Numbered from the stretch's first letter, positions 1 through 9,071 are shown. The stretch: 64,000 nucleotides of DNA from Paracoccaceae bacterium (GCA_016936395.1 JAFGXY010000009.1:1-64000), one strand, 5' to 3'. The notes: generated by a model from the letters alone, not told the origin. Numbers and translations: made by a program.

Positions 1-960
1 CGTCTTGCCCTCGGCCCGGGCGGTAGCCGCCACAAGGCGCGACGGCACCTCACGGGTCCAGACCTGATCCTGATCCGCCCAGCCCTGCGCCGTGCCCTTG
101 GCCCGGTTCGGGTTCAGGCGCCCATCGGTGAAGGCGGTCTTGTAGCCTTTGGGAATGGCGGGTTGGTCTTGTGACGACACCACAACCCGCGGCGTCGGAC
201 GCATCCCCGCCGCTGCCGCCGGATCCGGCACCTCCAGAAAGCCCGACGGCGCAACCGCCGCAGGCCCGGCCAGCACCCGTGGCGGGCGGGCCGAGCCGAT
301 ATCGCCATCACCGCGGGTGCACAGCACAATCGTGCCGCCGCCGCGCAGACGAAAGCGCTGGGCCACCGGGGCATCGCGGTAGCAGCCGATCTTGCCGCCG
401 CCCGACCGCGTTGCCACAGGCTTGGCCGGTTGCGGGCGGGCCGCAGCCGCCGAACCGGGCTTTTGCACCACGGCGCGCGGCACAGGCGCGGCCACCGGCG
501 GCGGCGCATAGGCTTGCGACGCGATGCCCGAAGGCTTCGTCGCTTGCGGCGGTGTCACCGCCCTGATCCGCGGCGGCGTGGTCAGGCTTGCCACCGTGTT
601 CATCGGCTTGCGCACCACCGGGGCGGCAGGCACCGGGGCGACGCGGGCCGGGCGCGGGGCCTCAACTTGGGGTTTGGCGGGCGCTGCCGGTTCGGCAATG
701 GCCACCTGATTGTTGCCAAAGGTGGGCGGGTAGCCGCACAACTGGCGGCGATTGGCGTTGACCCGCGGCACCCAATTGACCTGCCCGCCAAAGCCCGCGC
801 GCAAGAAAACGCAGCCCTTGCTGTCCACATATTGCTGTCCGGAAAACGACGCAGGCGGCACTTCGCGCGGGCCACCGAAATCACCGGCGGACTGGGCGTT
901 GGCAACACCCGATCCGGCCACAACCGCCAGCACAGCGGCCGAAACCAACTTCAAAATCAT
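1..960 (-). CDS. Secreted SPOR-type envelope protein, C-terminus outside window
   Basis: The frame is open from an ATG at 960 down to base 1 (320 codons), so the 3' end is missing. Residues 1-22 are a signal peptide ending in an Ala-Asn-Ala site. A segment near residues 46-80 holds two cysteines around a WVPRV motif, a Pro/Ala-rich linker follows, and a second Cys pair lies near residues 193-214. This layout matches Rhodobacteraceae proteins whose missing C-terminus is a SPOR peptidoglycan-binding domain; that domain is inferred from the family, not seen. It is likely periplasmic and linked to cell wall or division. It lies downstream of upp on the same strand with a 67-base gap, so it could be read from the upp transcript or its own promoter. 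Confidence 0.72.
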   Translation of the reverse strand, partial: MILKLVSAAVLAVVAGSGVANAQSAGDFGGPREVPPASFSGQQYVDSKGCVFLRAGFGGQVNWVPRVNANRRQLCGYPPTFGNNQVAIAEPAAPAKPQVEAPRPARVAPVPAAPVVRKPMNTVASLTTPPRIRAVTPPQATKPSGIASQAYAPPPVAAPVPRAVVQKPGSAAAARPQPAKPVATRSGGGKIGCYRDAPVAQRFRLRGGGTIVLCTRGDGDIGSARPPRVLAGPAAVAPSGFLEVPDPAAAAGMRPTPRVVVSSQDQPAIPKGYKTAFTDGRLNPNRAKGTAQGWADQDQVWTREVPSRLVAATARAEGKT

Positions 961-1027
961 GACTACCCCCAAGCAGCGTAAGGGGAATACTGGAATACTA
1001 TCGGTTCCGAGTAAAGGGGATAACCCG

Positions 1028-1660
1028 CTATTTTGTGCCAAACATCCGATCACCCGCATCCCCTAGTCCGGGGACGATATAACCGTGATCATTCAAATGG
1101 CTATCGACCGAAGCTGTGACAATCGGAACATCGGGATGCGCCGCCTTCATCCGGGCGATGCCTTCGGGGGCCGCCAACAGGCACAGAAAGCGGATGTTCT
1201 TCGCGCCATTGTCCTTCAGCAATTGCACCGCCGCCGCCGAGGAATTGCCGGTGGCCAGCATCGGGTCCACCACGATGCAGATCCGGTCTTCCAGCATGGT
1301 CGGCACCTTGAAGTAATACTGCACGGGCTGCAATGTTTCCGGATCGCGATACAATCCGACAAAGCCGACCCGCGCCGCCGGGATCAATTCCAGTATCCCG
1401 TCCAACAGCCCGTTGCCCGCCCGCAGGATCGAGATCAGCGCCAGCTTCTTGCCCTCGATCACCGGAGCGTCCATTTCTTCCAGCGGCGTCTCGATCCGCT
1501 TGGTGGTCATCGGCAGTTCGCGCGTCACCTCATAGGCCAGAAGCAGGCTGATCTCGCGCAAAAGCTGGCGGAACGACGCGGTCGAGGTGTCCTTTTCGCG
1601 CATCAGGGTCAGCTTGTGCTGAACCAGCGGGTGGGAAACGACGGTCAGATGGTCCAGCAT
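1028..1660 (-). CDS. upp: Uracil phosphoribosyltransferase
   Basis: Makes UMP from uracil and PRPP in the cytoplasm, closing the pyrimidine salvage route begun by cdd and deoA. The 210-residue length is normal. The PRPP loop ([10 protein letters not shown], about residues 130-140) and the C-terminal uracil-binding segment around [12 protein letters not shown] are intact. The ATG at 1660 lies three bases after the stop of an adenosine deaminase remnant. Its Shine-Dalgarno sequence (GGAGG, about 1670) lies inside that remnant, so upp was probably translated from an add-upp message and still uses the site. It belongs to the cdd-deoA-deoB-(add)-upp group although 311 bases now separate it from deoB. 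Confidence 0.96.
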   Translation of the reverse strand: MLDHLTVVSHPLVQHKLTLMREKDTSTASFRQLLREISLLLAYEVTRELPMTTKRIETPLEEMDAPVIEGKKLALISILRAGNGLLDGILELIPAARVGFVGLYRDPETLQPVQYYFKVPTMLEDRICIVVDPMLATGNSSAAAVQLLKDNGAKNIRFLCLLAAPEGIARMKAAHPDVPIVTASVDSHLNDHGYIVPGLGDAGDRMFGTK

Positions 1661-1663
1661 GGG

Positions 1664-1819
1664 TCAGCCCTCCAGAATCTTGGCAATGCGCGTTTTGGTA
1701 TCGGCATCACGGAAAGCCGCGTCAAGCGCGGTTCGGCCGAGGCTGGCAAACATCGCCTTCTCCCCGTCGAAGGCTTGGTGCAGCCTGTCGAACGCCTGCG
1801 CCCTGCTGGTCTGCAAGAA
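1664..1819 (-). pseudogene. add: C-terminal remnant of adenosine deaminase
   Basis: On the minus strand 51 codons ending at a TGA (1664-1666) encode a segment that resembles the last residues of alphaproteobacterial adenosine deaminase (key parts AFDRLHQAFDGE and ALDAAF, then DTKTRIAKILEG). A TGA lies in frame a few codons upstream of 1819 and no start or catalytic region exists, so the gene is truncated. In Rhodobacteraceae add commonly sits exactly here between deoB and upp; that is remembered family knowledge. The fragment may persist because it carries the upp ribosome binding site. The match is from memory and was not aligned. Confidence 0.62.
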
Positions 1820-1971
1820 CGGCGGCTCTCATCGCAAAATCCCGGAATTGCCGCCCGAGTATCGGCACTACGGACTGATTGCCGACACCACGGCCCAGTC
1901 ATGGTTTTCCTCTTGGCGAAAATACCCCACGGGGGGCCCGGGGGGTGTGAAACCCCCCGGTTCCACGGTCC
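1820..1971. other. Scar region between add remnant and deoB
   Basis: About 150 bases hold no gene I can support. The add-like reading stops abruptly near 1820. The stretch 1820-1920 matches nothing I recognise on either strand, and 1920-1971 is GC-rich with a hairpin. This looks like the join left by a deletion in add. Confidence 0.45.
1938..1960 (-). terminator. Possible terminator hairpin after deoB
   Basis: A perfect 9-base-pair stem (CCGGGGGGT / ACCCCCCGG, loop GTGAA) lies 12 bases past the deoB stop. On the minus strand a TATTTT run follows, but about 14 bases after the stem, so it is a weak intrinsic terminator. If it works, upp needs its own promoter between 1661 and 1937. Confidence 0.45.
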
Positions 1972-3168
1972 TCAGACAAAGCTGCGGCCTGGCCCCTGCC
2001 CCGGCACGCCCAGATGTGCGGCCACACTGGCGCCGACATCGACAAAGCCGCGCAGCCCGATCGCCCGCGCGCCCAGCCCCGCGCCCACCACCGGCACCCG
2101 CTCGCGGGTATGTTCGGTGCCGCGAAAGGTCGGGTCATTGCCATGATCGGCGGTGAAGATCGCCAGATCACCCGGGCGCAGTTGCGCAAGGAACCGCGGA
2201 AGGCCCGCGTCGAACCATTCCAGCGCGCGGGCATATCCCGCCACGTCGCGCGGATGGCCATAAAGGCTGTCGAACTCGACAAAGTTGGCAAATGTCAAGG
2301 AACCGGGCTCAGCCTCAGCCCCAAGCCGCACCAGATGTTCGAAAAGGTCAGCATCCGACTTGCCCTTGTGCAGCGCGCCCACGCCGCGCATCGAAAAGAT
2401 GTCGCCGATCTTGCCAATCGCATGGGTTGCGCGGCCCGCGCCCGCCACCCAATCCAGCAACGTCGGCGCAGGCGGGGCGATGGCATAATCGTGGCGGTTC
2501 GGCGTGCGCGTGAAATCATCGCAGGTGCCGGCAAAGGGCCGCGCAATCACCCGGCCCACCCGGCGGGCGTGGAGCATGGGCGCAAGGTCGGCACACAGCT
2601 TCAGCAGGCGGTCCAGCCCGAAGCCCTGTTCATGCGCGGCAATCTGGAACACCGAATCCGCGCTGGTATAGCAGATCGGCCATCCGGTACGCAGATGCGC
2701 TTCGCAATGCTGGGCGATGATCGGCACACCCGAGGCGTGGCAATTGCCAAGGATGCCTTGCGTTCCGGCCAATCGGCAGACCTCGGCCACGATGTCATCG
2801 GGGAAGGCGGGCACGGTGTGCGAAAAATAGGTCCAGTCCCATGGCACCGGCACCCCCGCCAGTTCCCAATGGCCCGACGGCGTGTCCTTGCCGCGCGACA
2901 CCTCGGTCGCGGCCCCCCACAGCCCGGCCGGGGTGGCCCCCAGCCCCGGCGCGTCAAGGCCAGAGGCCAGTTTGATCGCAGCCCCCAACCCCAACGCATC
3001 AAGGTTCGGCATCCGCAACGGCCCGCTGCGGCCCTGTTCGGCGCGGCCAGCAGCACAGGCCTGCGCGATATGGCCCAGCGTGTTGGCCCCGGCATCGCCG
3101 AATTCGGCCGCATCGGGGGCCCCACCGCAGCCCACCGAATCCATCACGATCAGAAAGGCGCGCGGCAT
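1972..3168 (-). CDS. deoB: Phosphopentomutase
   Basis: Interconverts ribose- or deoxyribose-1-phosphate and the 5-phosphate, linking nucleoside breakdown to central carbon metabolism. The 398 residues carry the alkaline-phosphatase-superfamily metal sites: MDSVG near the N-terminus, KDTPSGHWE with the phosphorylated Thr near residue 95, and ADHGND plus an EHT motif near residues 340-355. The start ATG overlaps the deoA stop by one base (TGATG), so the genes are translationally coupled. Length and motifs are normal, so the product should be active. Confidence 0.97.
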   Translation of the reverse strand: MPRAFLIVMDSVGCGGAPDAAEFGDAGANTLGHIAQACAAGRAEQGRSGPLRMPNLDALGLGAAIKLASGLDAPGLGATPAGLWGAATEVSRGKDTPSGHWELAGVPVPWDWTYFSHTVPAFPDDIVAEVCRLAGTQGILGNCHASGVPIIAQHCEAHLRTGWPICYTSADSVFQIAAHEQGFGLDRLLKLCADLAPMLHARRVGRVIARPFAGTCDDFTRTPNRHDYAIAPPAPTLLDWVAGAGRATHAIGKIGDIFSMRGVGALHKGKSDADLFEHLVRLGAEAEPGSLTFANFVEFDSLYGHPRDVAGYARALEWFDAGLPRFLAQLRPGDLAIFTADHGNDPTFRGTEHTRERVPVVGAGLGARAIGLRGFVDVGASVAAHLGVPGQGPGRSFV

Positions 3169-4478
3169 CAGCCGATCCTTTTCAGCACATGCGGCGGCTC
3201 GTCTGGCACCGAGGTTCCCACCGCATAGGCCGCCTGCACTGCGCGGATCGCGGCCTGCGCGGCCTCTTCGGTCGCGGCATGCACCATGCCCAAGGGCACG
3301 CCCGCGCCGATTTCCTCGCCCAGACCGATCAGGTCCGAAAGCCCGACCGCCGGATGCACCCGGTCTCCGTCGCGCAGGCGGCCACCGCCCAGACGCACCA
3401 CGACATGACCCAAGGCCTCGGTGTCGATCCGGGCGATATAGCCGTCGTCCAGCGCCGGGATCTCGCGCACCACCGGGGCGGCGGGCAGCCGGTCGGGCCA
3501 GCGTTCGACAAAATCCGATGGCCCGCCTTGCGCCGCGACCATGCGGCCGAACACCTCGGCTGCGGCCCCTGACTCAAGCGCCTGCGCGATCCGGCCCGCG
3601 CCATCGGTGGCATCGGCCACCAGACCACCCAGCGCCAGGGCCTCACCGCCCAGGGCACAGGTCAGATCCCACAGCGCGGTGTTGACCGAGGTGCCGGTCA
3701 GCGTTTCCATCACCTCGATCACCTCCAGCGCATTGCCTGCCGCCGTGGCCAGCGGCTGCGACATGTCGGTGATCAGCGCGGTGGTCATGCAGCCTGCACC
3801 TTGCGCCGTGCTGACCAGCGCGCGGGCCAAAGCCTCGGCCCGATCCAGCGTTTTCATGAAGGCACCCGATCCGCATTTGACGTCCAGCACCAGCCCTTCC
3901 AGACCGGCGGCCAGCTTTTTCGACAGGATCGACGCGCAGATCAGGTCGATGCTTTCCACCGTGCCCGAAATATCGCGGATCGCGTAAAGCCGCTTGTCGG
4001 CGGGGGCAAGGTCGGCACTGGCCGCCACGATGGCGCAGTGCACCGTGCCCATCTGGGCGCGCAACTGATCCTCGGTCAGCCCCGTGCGAAAGCCGGGGAT
4101 CGACTCAAGCTTGTCCAGTGTGCCGCCGGTATGGCCAAGGCCCCGGCCCGAGATCATCGGCACATAAGCCCCGCAGGCCGCCAAGGCCGGGGCCAGCAGC
4201 AAGGACACACAGTCGCCGATGCCGCCGGTTGAGTGCTTGTCCAGCACCGGGCCCGGCACATCCCAGGCCATCACCCGGCCGGTATCGCGCATCGCCCGGG
4301 TCAGCGCCACGCGGCCATCATCGGTCAGCCCGCGCAGCAGAACCGCCATGGCAAAGGCCCCGGCCTGCGCATCGGTCACCGTGCCATTGGCCAGACCGTT
4401 TGCGAACCAGCCAAGGTCCGCCGCGGATGGGGCCTGCCCGTCGCGGATCTGCACGATGATGCTGCGCGCGTCGGTCAT
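3168..4478 (-). CDS. deoA: Thymidine phosphorylase
   Basis: Splits thymidine, deoxyuridine or uridine with phosphate into base and (deoxy)ribose-1-phosphate, the substrate of DeoB. The 436 residues show the pyrimidine-nucleoside phosphorylase signature SGRGLGHTGGTLDKLES near residues 111-127 and the phosphate loop KHSTGGIGD near residue 81. The start overlaps the cdd stop (ATGA) and the stop overlaps the deoB start. The family also includes broader pyrimidine-nucleoside phosphorylases, so strict thymidine preference is inferred from length and operon. Confidence 0.96.
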   Translation of the reverse strand: MTDARSIIVQIRDGQAPSAADLGWFANGLANGTVTDAQAGAFAMAVLLRGLTDDGRVALTRAMRDTGRVMAWDVPGPVLDKHSTGGIGDCVSLLLAPALAACGAYVPMISGRGLGHTGGTLDKLESIPGFRTGLTEDQLRAQMGTVHCAIVAASADLAPADKRLYAIRDISGTVESIDLICASILSKKLAAGLEGLVLDVKCGSGAFMKTLDRAEALARALVSTAQGAGCMTTALITDMSQPLATAAGNALEVIEVMETLTGTSVNTALWDLTCALGGEALALGGLVADATDGAGRIAQALESGAAAEVFGRMVAAQGGPSDFVERWPDRLPAAPVVREIPALDDGYIARIDTEALGHVVVRLGGGRLRDGDRVHPAVGLSDLIGLGEEIGAGVPLGMVHAATEEAAQAAIRAVQAAYAVGTSVPDEPPHVLKRIG

Positions 4479-4882
4479 TTCTGATCCTTGGGGGCGCGGT
4501 CCATATGGGCGGCAGAAAACACGCCGGGCAGCAGGTCGGCCACCGTGGTTTCAAACGTCTTGCCATCGGTGGTGCACAGCGTGACCTTGACATCCTGCCC
4601 GGCAAATTCGGCGATCTTTTGCCGGCAACCGCCGCACGGCGGCACCGGGTCGGGGCTGTCGGCGATCACGCAGATCTCGGTGATGCGGGTGTCGCCGCCG
4701 GCGATCATTGCGGCGATCGCCCCGGCCTCGGCACAGGTGCCTTCGGGGTAGGCCACGTTTTCCACGTTGCAGCCGACATAGACCGCGCCGGACCCTGCCC
4801 GCAGCGCCGCGCCCACCTTGAAGCGGGAGTAGGGCACATAGGCCCGCAGACGAACATCGGTGGCGGCGGACAGCAGGGACAT
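4475..4882 (-). CDS. cdd: Cytidine deaminase
   Basis: Deaminates cytidine and deoxycytidine to uridine and deoxyuridine, feeding DeoA. It is a 135-residue tetrameric-type enzyme: zinc and catalytic motif CAEAGA (the usual C-A-E) and the second zinc motif PPCGGCRQ. I start it at ATG 4882 (MSLLSAATDV), preceded by CGAGG at a good distance; an upstream ATG at 4945 would add 21 unusual residues. It is the first gene of the nucleoside salvage operon, and the stop overlaps the deoA start by four bases. Confidence 0.95.
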   Translation of the reverse strand: MSLLSAATDVRLRAYVPYSRFKVGAALRAGSGAVYVGCNVENVAYPEGTCAEAGAIAAMIAGGDTRITEICVIADSPDPVPPCGGCRQKIAEFAGQDVKVTLCTTDGKTFETTVADLLPGVFSAAHMDRAPKDQK

Positions 4883-5030
4883 GGCAACCTCGGAGGATTT
4901 GACCTTTTCGCCGCGAAGTGTGGCGCTTGGCCGCCCAAAGCGCAAGGGTCAGCGCGGCCCCGGCGGATTCGGGCCCGGGGGCCGCCCGACGCACAGGCTG
5001 AGTCGGCCGAACCCGCCGACGGCGCTAAAA

Positions 5031-5120
5031 TTTGCAAATCATGCACCCAAGCGCAGTTTGACAACAGCAAATCCACTGTTTTGCAAATATTTGCAGCGTG
5101 TTCTTGCGTAAGTCTGCAAA
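5031..5120 (+). promoter_or_regulatory. TTTGCAAA-type operator cluster upstream of prpE
   Basis: The 337-base cdd-prpE gap holds a perfect TTTGCAAA palindrome at 5031-5038, a second at 5080-5087 followed by the half TTTGCAG at 5090-5096, and a degenerate pair TCTTGCGT / TCTGCAAA at 5102-5109 and 5113-5120. TTTGCAAA is the element bound by short-chain fatty acyl-CoA regulators of the RamB/PrpR/PccR (ScfR) family, known from propionate genes in Rhodobacter and actinobacteria. A TTGACA at 5058-5063 could be a -35 box, but no clean -10 follows at 16-18 bases. Binding is inferred. The rest of the gap shows nothing else. Confidence 0.66.
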
Positions 5121-5219
5121 TATTCTCGGTCGCATACCCAATGGACAACGGTAACAATGTTGCGCGGTTGCCTTGCGTTCAGTAACACATCGTAGAAGCG
5201 TTTGGAGGAGGCGCGGACG

Positions 5220-7112
5220 ATGGGGTATTCCGTTATCTATGCGAAATGGCAGGCTGATCCGGAAGGGTTCTGGATGGATGCGGCTGGCGCGATCGACTGG
5301 TTCAAGAAGCCGGCGCGCGCGCTGAACGTCGACCGCGCGCCGATGTATGAATGGTTCACCGATGGCATGGTCAACACCTGCTGGAATGCGGTGGACCGGC
5401 ATGTGCTGGCGGGCCGGGGGGACCAATTGGCGATCATCCATGACAGCCCGGTCACCCACCTCAAGCACGGCATCACCTACCGCGAATTGCAGGCCCGCGT
5501 GGCCAGCCTTGCCGGGGCCCTGCGCGCCAAGGGCGTGGAAAAGGGCGACCGCGTGATCATCTACATGCCGATGGTGCCCGAGGCGCTGGAGGCGATGCTG
5601 GCCTGCGCCCGGCTGGGGGCCATTCACTCGGTCGTCTTTGGTGGCTTTGCAGCGGCCGAACTGGCGGTGCGGATCGACGATTGCAAACCAAAGGCCATCA
5701 TTGCGGCATCTTGCGGGATCGAGCCATCACGGGTGGTGCATTACAAACCGCTGCTGGATGCGGCCATTGATCTGGCCAGCCACACGCCCGACTTCTGCGT
5801 GATCTTCCAGCGCGAACAAGAGGTGGCCAAGCTGACCCCGGGCCGCGATGTCGCGTGGCATACCTTCCAATATGGCGTGGAACCTGCCGATTGCGTGCCG
5901 GTCGAGGGCAACCACCCGGCCTATATCCTGTATACCAGCGGCACCACCGGCGCGCCCAAGGGCGTGGTGCGGCCGACCGCCGGGCATCTGGTGGCGCTGA
6001 ACTGGACCATGCGCGCAATCTATAATTGTGGCGTGGGCGATGTGTTCTGGGCCGCGTCCGATGTGGGCTGGGTCGTGGGCCACAGCTATATCTGCTACGC
6101 GCCGCTGATTGCCGGCTGCACCACCGTGGTGTTCGAGGGCAAGCCGGTGGGCACCCCCGATGCGGGCACCTTCTGGCGGGTGATCGAGGAGCACAAGGTC
6201 AAGTCGTTCTTCACCGCCCCCACCGCCCTGCGGGCGATCAAGCGCGAAGACCCCGAGGGCAAGCTGGTGGGCGACTATGACCTGCGCCATCTGCAAGCCC
6301 TGTTTCTGGCCGGCGAGCGTGCTGACCCAGACACCGTGCATTGGGCGCAGCGCCATGTCGGCGTGCCGGTGATTGACCATTGGTGGCAGACCGAAACCGG
6401 CTATGCGATTGCCGCCAACCCCTTGGGCCTTGGGCTGCTGCCGGTGAAGGTGGGCAGCCCATCGGTGCCAATGCCCGGATTTGACGTGCAGGTGCTGGAT
6501 GAAGGCGGGCATGAGGTCGCCCCCGGCACGCTGGGCGCGATCGCGATAAAGCTGCCCTTGCCCCCCGGCACCCTGCCGACGCTGTGGAATGCCGAAGAGC
6601 GGTTTGTGAAATCCTATCTGAACCACTTCCCCGGCTATTATGAAACCGGCGATGCGGGCTATGTCGATGAAGATGGCTATCTCTACATCATGGCGCGCAC
6701 CGATGACGTGATCAACGTGGCAGGCCATCGGCTGTCCACCGGCGCGATGGAAGAGGTGCTGGCCAGCCACCGCGATGTGGCGGAATGTGCGGTGATCGGG
6801 GTGGCCGATGACCTGAAGGGGCAGTCGCCGCTTGGCTTTTTGTGCCTGAACAAGGGCGCTGACCGCGACCCGGCCGAGGTGGTGGCCGAATGCGTCAAGC
6901 TGATGCGGGAAAGGATCGGGCCCGTGGCCGATTTCAAGCGTGCGGTGGTGGTGGAACGGTTGCCGAAAACCCGGTCCGGCAAGATCTTGCGCGCCACAAT
7001 GGTGAACATCGCCGACAGCAAGCCGTGGAAAATGCCCGCAACCATCGACGATCCGGCGATCCTGGACGAAATCGCAGGTGCGCTGAAAACGCTGGGGCTG
7101 GCAAAAGGCTAA
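5220..7112 (+). CDS. prpE: Propionyl-CoA synthetase
   Basis: Activates propionate with ATP and CoA to propionyl-CoA through an acyl-AMP intermediate. The 630 residues fit PrpE. Motifs of the ANL superfamily are present: YTSGTTGAPKG (P-loop), the PrpE-like stretch around ASDVGWVVGHS, WWQTETGY, YETGDAGYVD and the C-terminal TRSGKILR with the catalytic, acetylation-prone lysine. ATG 5220 is chosen because GGAGGAGG ends nine bases upstream; a TTG at 5202 is less likely. TTTGCAAA operators upstream support a propionate role. The alternative is a related acetyl-CoA synthetase, but the core motifs match PrpE better. Confidence 0.9.
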   Translation: MGYSVIYAKWQADPEGFWMDAAGAIDWFKKPARALNVDRAPMYEWFTDGMVNTCWNAVDRHVLAGRGDQLAIIHDSPVTHLKHGITYRELQARVASLAGALRAKGVEKGDRVIIYMPMVPEALEAMLACARLGAIHSVVFGGFAAAELAVRIDDCKPKAIIAASCGIEPSRVVHYKPLLDAAIDLASHTPDFCVIFQREQEVAKLTPGRDVAWHTFQYGVEPADCVPVEGNHPAYILYTSGTTGAPKGVVRPTAGHLVALNWTMRAIYNCGVGDVFWAASDVGWVVGHSYICYAPLIAGCTTVVFEGKPVGTPDAGTFWRVIEEHKVKSFFTAPTALRAIKREDPEGKLVGDYDLRHLQALFLAGERADPDTVHWAQRHVGVPVIDHWWQTETGYAIAANPLGLGLLPVKVGSPSVPMPGFDVQVLDEGGHEVAPGTLGAIAIKLPLPPGTLPTLWNAEERFVKSYLNHFPGYYETGDAGYVDEDGYLYIMARTDDVINVAGHRLSTGAMEEVLASHRDVAECAVIGVADDLKGQSPLGFLCLNKGADRDPAEVVAECVKLMRERIGPVADFKRAVVVERLPKTRSGKILRATMVNIADSKPWKMPATIDDPAILDEIAGALKTLGLAKG

Positions 7113-7155
7113 GATGGGCATTGGAGCGGGGCTGGGCATGGGGTAGCCTTCGGGC

Positions 7156-7668
7156 ATGGCTGTGTCGCGTATCGCCCCTTTCGACCCTGATGCACCGCTT
7201 GCGGCTTTGCGGCAGGCGTTAACACGGCTTGACGCCCTGGACCTGGAGCCTGACGCCCGTGCCGCGCTAAAGGCTGCGTGGTCGGCGTTTGGCGCCCTCG
7301 ATCTGCCGCAGGGGCCGGTCGATAACAGTGTGTTTGCGGCGTTGCTGGCCATGGCCGGCCCTGAAGTCGCGCCCGAACTGCTGACCCAGATGGCGGCTGA
7401 CCTGCGCGCCGTCGGCCATGTGCTGACGCCTGCGATGCGGGCGCACGACTGGGCCGCCATCTGTGCGCAAAGCCATGTGCTTGTGGCGCTTGCAGGGGCG
7501 GCGGGGGCGACAGGTCTGGCGGCCTTGGCGCAAGCGTTGAACCGGGCCGCCCACCGGGCGGATGACCGGGCGGTGGATCAGGTCGCGGGCCGGATCAGCG
7601 GCGCATTGCAGCAGCTGATCAGCTTTGTCGAACAGGCGCAATCTGACGTGCCACAGGCCGGGGCCTGA
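7156..7668 (+). CDS. Hpt-like phosphotransfer protein, degenerate site
   Basis: A 170-residue, alanine-rich, mostly helical cytoplasmic protein with no membrane segment. Residues 105-118 carry a histidine phosphotransfer-like site: His107, Leu at +2 and Gly-Ala at +10/+11 are kept, but the usual Lys-Gly after it is Val-Ala. It ends two bases before a sigma-54 response regulator, as LuxU precedes or follows LuxO, so the likely role is to pass phosphate to that regulator's Asp57. No sensor kinase is nearby. Function is inferred from the motif and context; it could instead be a non-phosphorylated partner. Confidence 0.62.
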   Translation: MAVSRIAPFDPDAPLAALRQALTRLDALDLEPDARAALKAAWSAFGALDLPQGPVDNSVFAALLAMAGPEVAPELLTQMAADLRAVGHVLTPAMRAHDWAAICAQSHVLVALAGAAGATGLAALAQALNRAAHRADDRAVDQVAGRISGALQQLISFVEQAQSDVPQAGA

Positions 7669-7670
7669 CC

Positions 7671-9071
7671 GTGGCAGAAGCCAGACCCCCACCGCTGCTG
7701 TTGATCGAAGACACGCCGTCGTTGCAGCTTGTCTATCGGTCGGTGTTGCAGACCGCAGGCTATGCGGTGCAGGCGGCGGGCACGGCGGCCGAGGGGATGC
7801 GGATCTTCCGCGACAGTGGCGCGCAGGTCGTGCTGCTGGATGTGATGCTGCCCGACCGTGACGGTCTGGCACTGATGCGCGACATGCTGGCGCTGCGCCC
7901 CGAGGCGCGGGTAATCGTGATCACCGCCAACGCCAGCATCAACAAGGCGGTCGAGGCGATGCGCGGCGGCGCGCATGACTTTCTGGTCAAGCCGTTTGAC
8001 GAGTTGCGGTTTCTGGCAGCGGTCGAAAATGCCGGGGGCGGTGCCCGCGCCCTGCCCCGCCCGGCCCCGCGCTCCCCGGCAGCAGCGGAAAGCCCGGTGG
8101 CCGAGGATGTGTTCATCGGATCGTCTGATGCGATGCGGCGGGTGCAAGACACCATCCGGTCGGTCGCGGGGTCGATGGCCACCGTGTTCATCACCGGCGA
8201 AAGCGGCACCGGCAAAGAGCTTTGCGCCTTGGCCATCCATGCCGGCAGCCCGCGCGCCAACGGGCCGTTCATCGCGCTGAACTGCGGTGCCATTCCGCAG
8301 GATTTGCTGGAATCCGAGGTGTTCGGCCATATCAAGGGCAGCTTTACCGGCGCGATTTCCGACAAGCCGGGTGCGGCGGCTGCGGCCGATGGCGGCACGC
8401 TGTTTCTGGACGAGATCTGCGAAATGGCTCCGGCCTTGCAGACCAAGCTCTTGCGCTTCCTGCAAACCTCGACCGTGCAGCCGGTGGGGGCCACGCGGCC
8501 GCGCAAGGTGAATGTGCGCATTGTCTGTGCCACCAACCGCGACCCGATCGAGGCCGTGCGGCGCGGCGAGTTTCGCGAAGACCTGTATTACCGGCTGTTT
8601 GTCGTGCCTGTCCACATGCCGCCCTTGCGTGAACGCGGCGATGATGTGATCGAAATCGCCCAAGCCGCGCTGGAACGCTTCGCCCATGAAGAGCGGCGGC
8701 GCTTTGACGGGTTCGACGCCGAGGTGCTGGACCTGTTTCGCAGCCTGAGCTGGCCCGGCAATGTGCGGCAGGTGCTGAACGTGATCCGCAACATTGTGGT
8801 GCTGAACAAGGGGGGGCGGGTGACCCTTGCGATGATCCCCGCCTCGCTTGCCTGCAATGCGACGCTTTCGCAAACCAGCCCCTGCCCCGATCAGGTGCGC
8901 GCCGGGCTGCTGGAGGGGTTGATCGGCCGCCCGATGGCCGAGATCGAGCGGATCGTGATCGAAGAAACCATCGCCCGCCATGACGGGTCGGTCCCGCGGG
9001 CCGCGCGGGTGCTGCACCTGTCGCCCTCCACGATCTATCGCAAACGCGAAAGCTGGGGCATCAAGCCTTAG
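7671..9071 (+). CDS. Sigma-54-dependent response regulator, LuxO-like
   Basis: The 466 residues contain a receiver domain (acidic pair near 13-14, Asp57, Thr85, Lys107), an AAA+ activator domain (Walker A GESGTGKE near 176-183, Walker B TLFLDEI, arginine finger region around FREDLYYRL) and a Fis-type helix-turn-helix at the C-terminus. The sigma-54 contact loop reads GSFTGA (223-228) instead of GAFTGA, a mild Ala-to-Ser change. It starts with GTG two bases after the Hpt-like gene and so is co-translated. It probably activates RpoN promoters when phosphorylated. Targets are unknown. The 3' end overlaps convergent nadK by four bases. Confidence 0.88.
   Translation: MAEARPPPLLLIEDTPSLQLVYRSVLQTAGYAVQAAGTAAEGMRIFRDSGAQVVLLDVMLPDRDGLALMRDMLALRPEARVIVITANASINKAVEAMRGGAHDFLVKPFDELRFLAAVENAGGGARALPRPAPRSPAAAESPVAEDVFIGSSDAMRRVQDTIRSVAGSMATVFITGESGTGKELCALAIHAGSPRANGPFIALNCGAIPQDLLESEVFGHIKGSFTGAISDKPGAAAAADGGTLFLDEICEMAPALQTKLLRFLQTSTVQPVGATRPRKVNVRIVCATNRDPIEAVRRGEFREDLYYRLFVVPVHMPPLRERGDDVIEIAQAALERFAHEERRRFDGFDAEVLDLFRSLSWPGNVRQVLNVIRNIVVLNKGGRVTLAMIPASLACNATLSQTSPCPDQVRAGLLEGLIGRPMAEIERIVIEETIARHDGSVPRAARVLHLSPSTIYRKRESWGIKP

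Noticed and set aside
1820-1920. Plus-strand frame across the add scar, considered as a transposase tail
   Set aside because: No transposase motif, terminal repeat or target duplication is visible; left as unexplained scar sequence.
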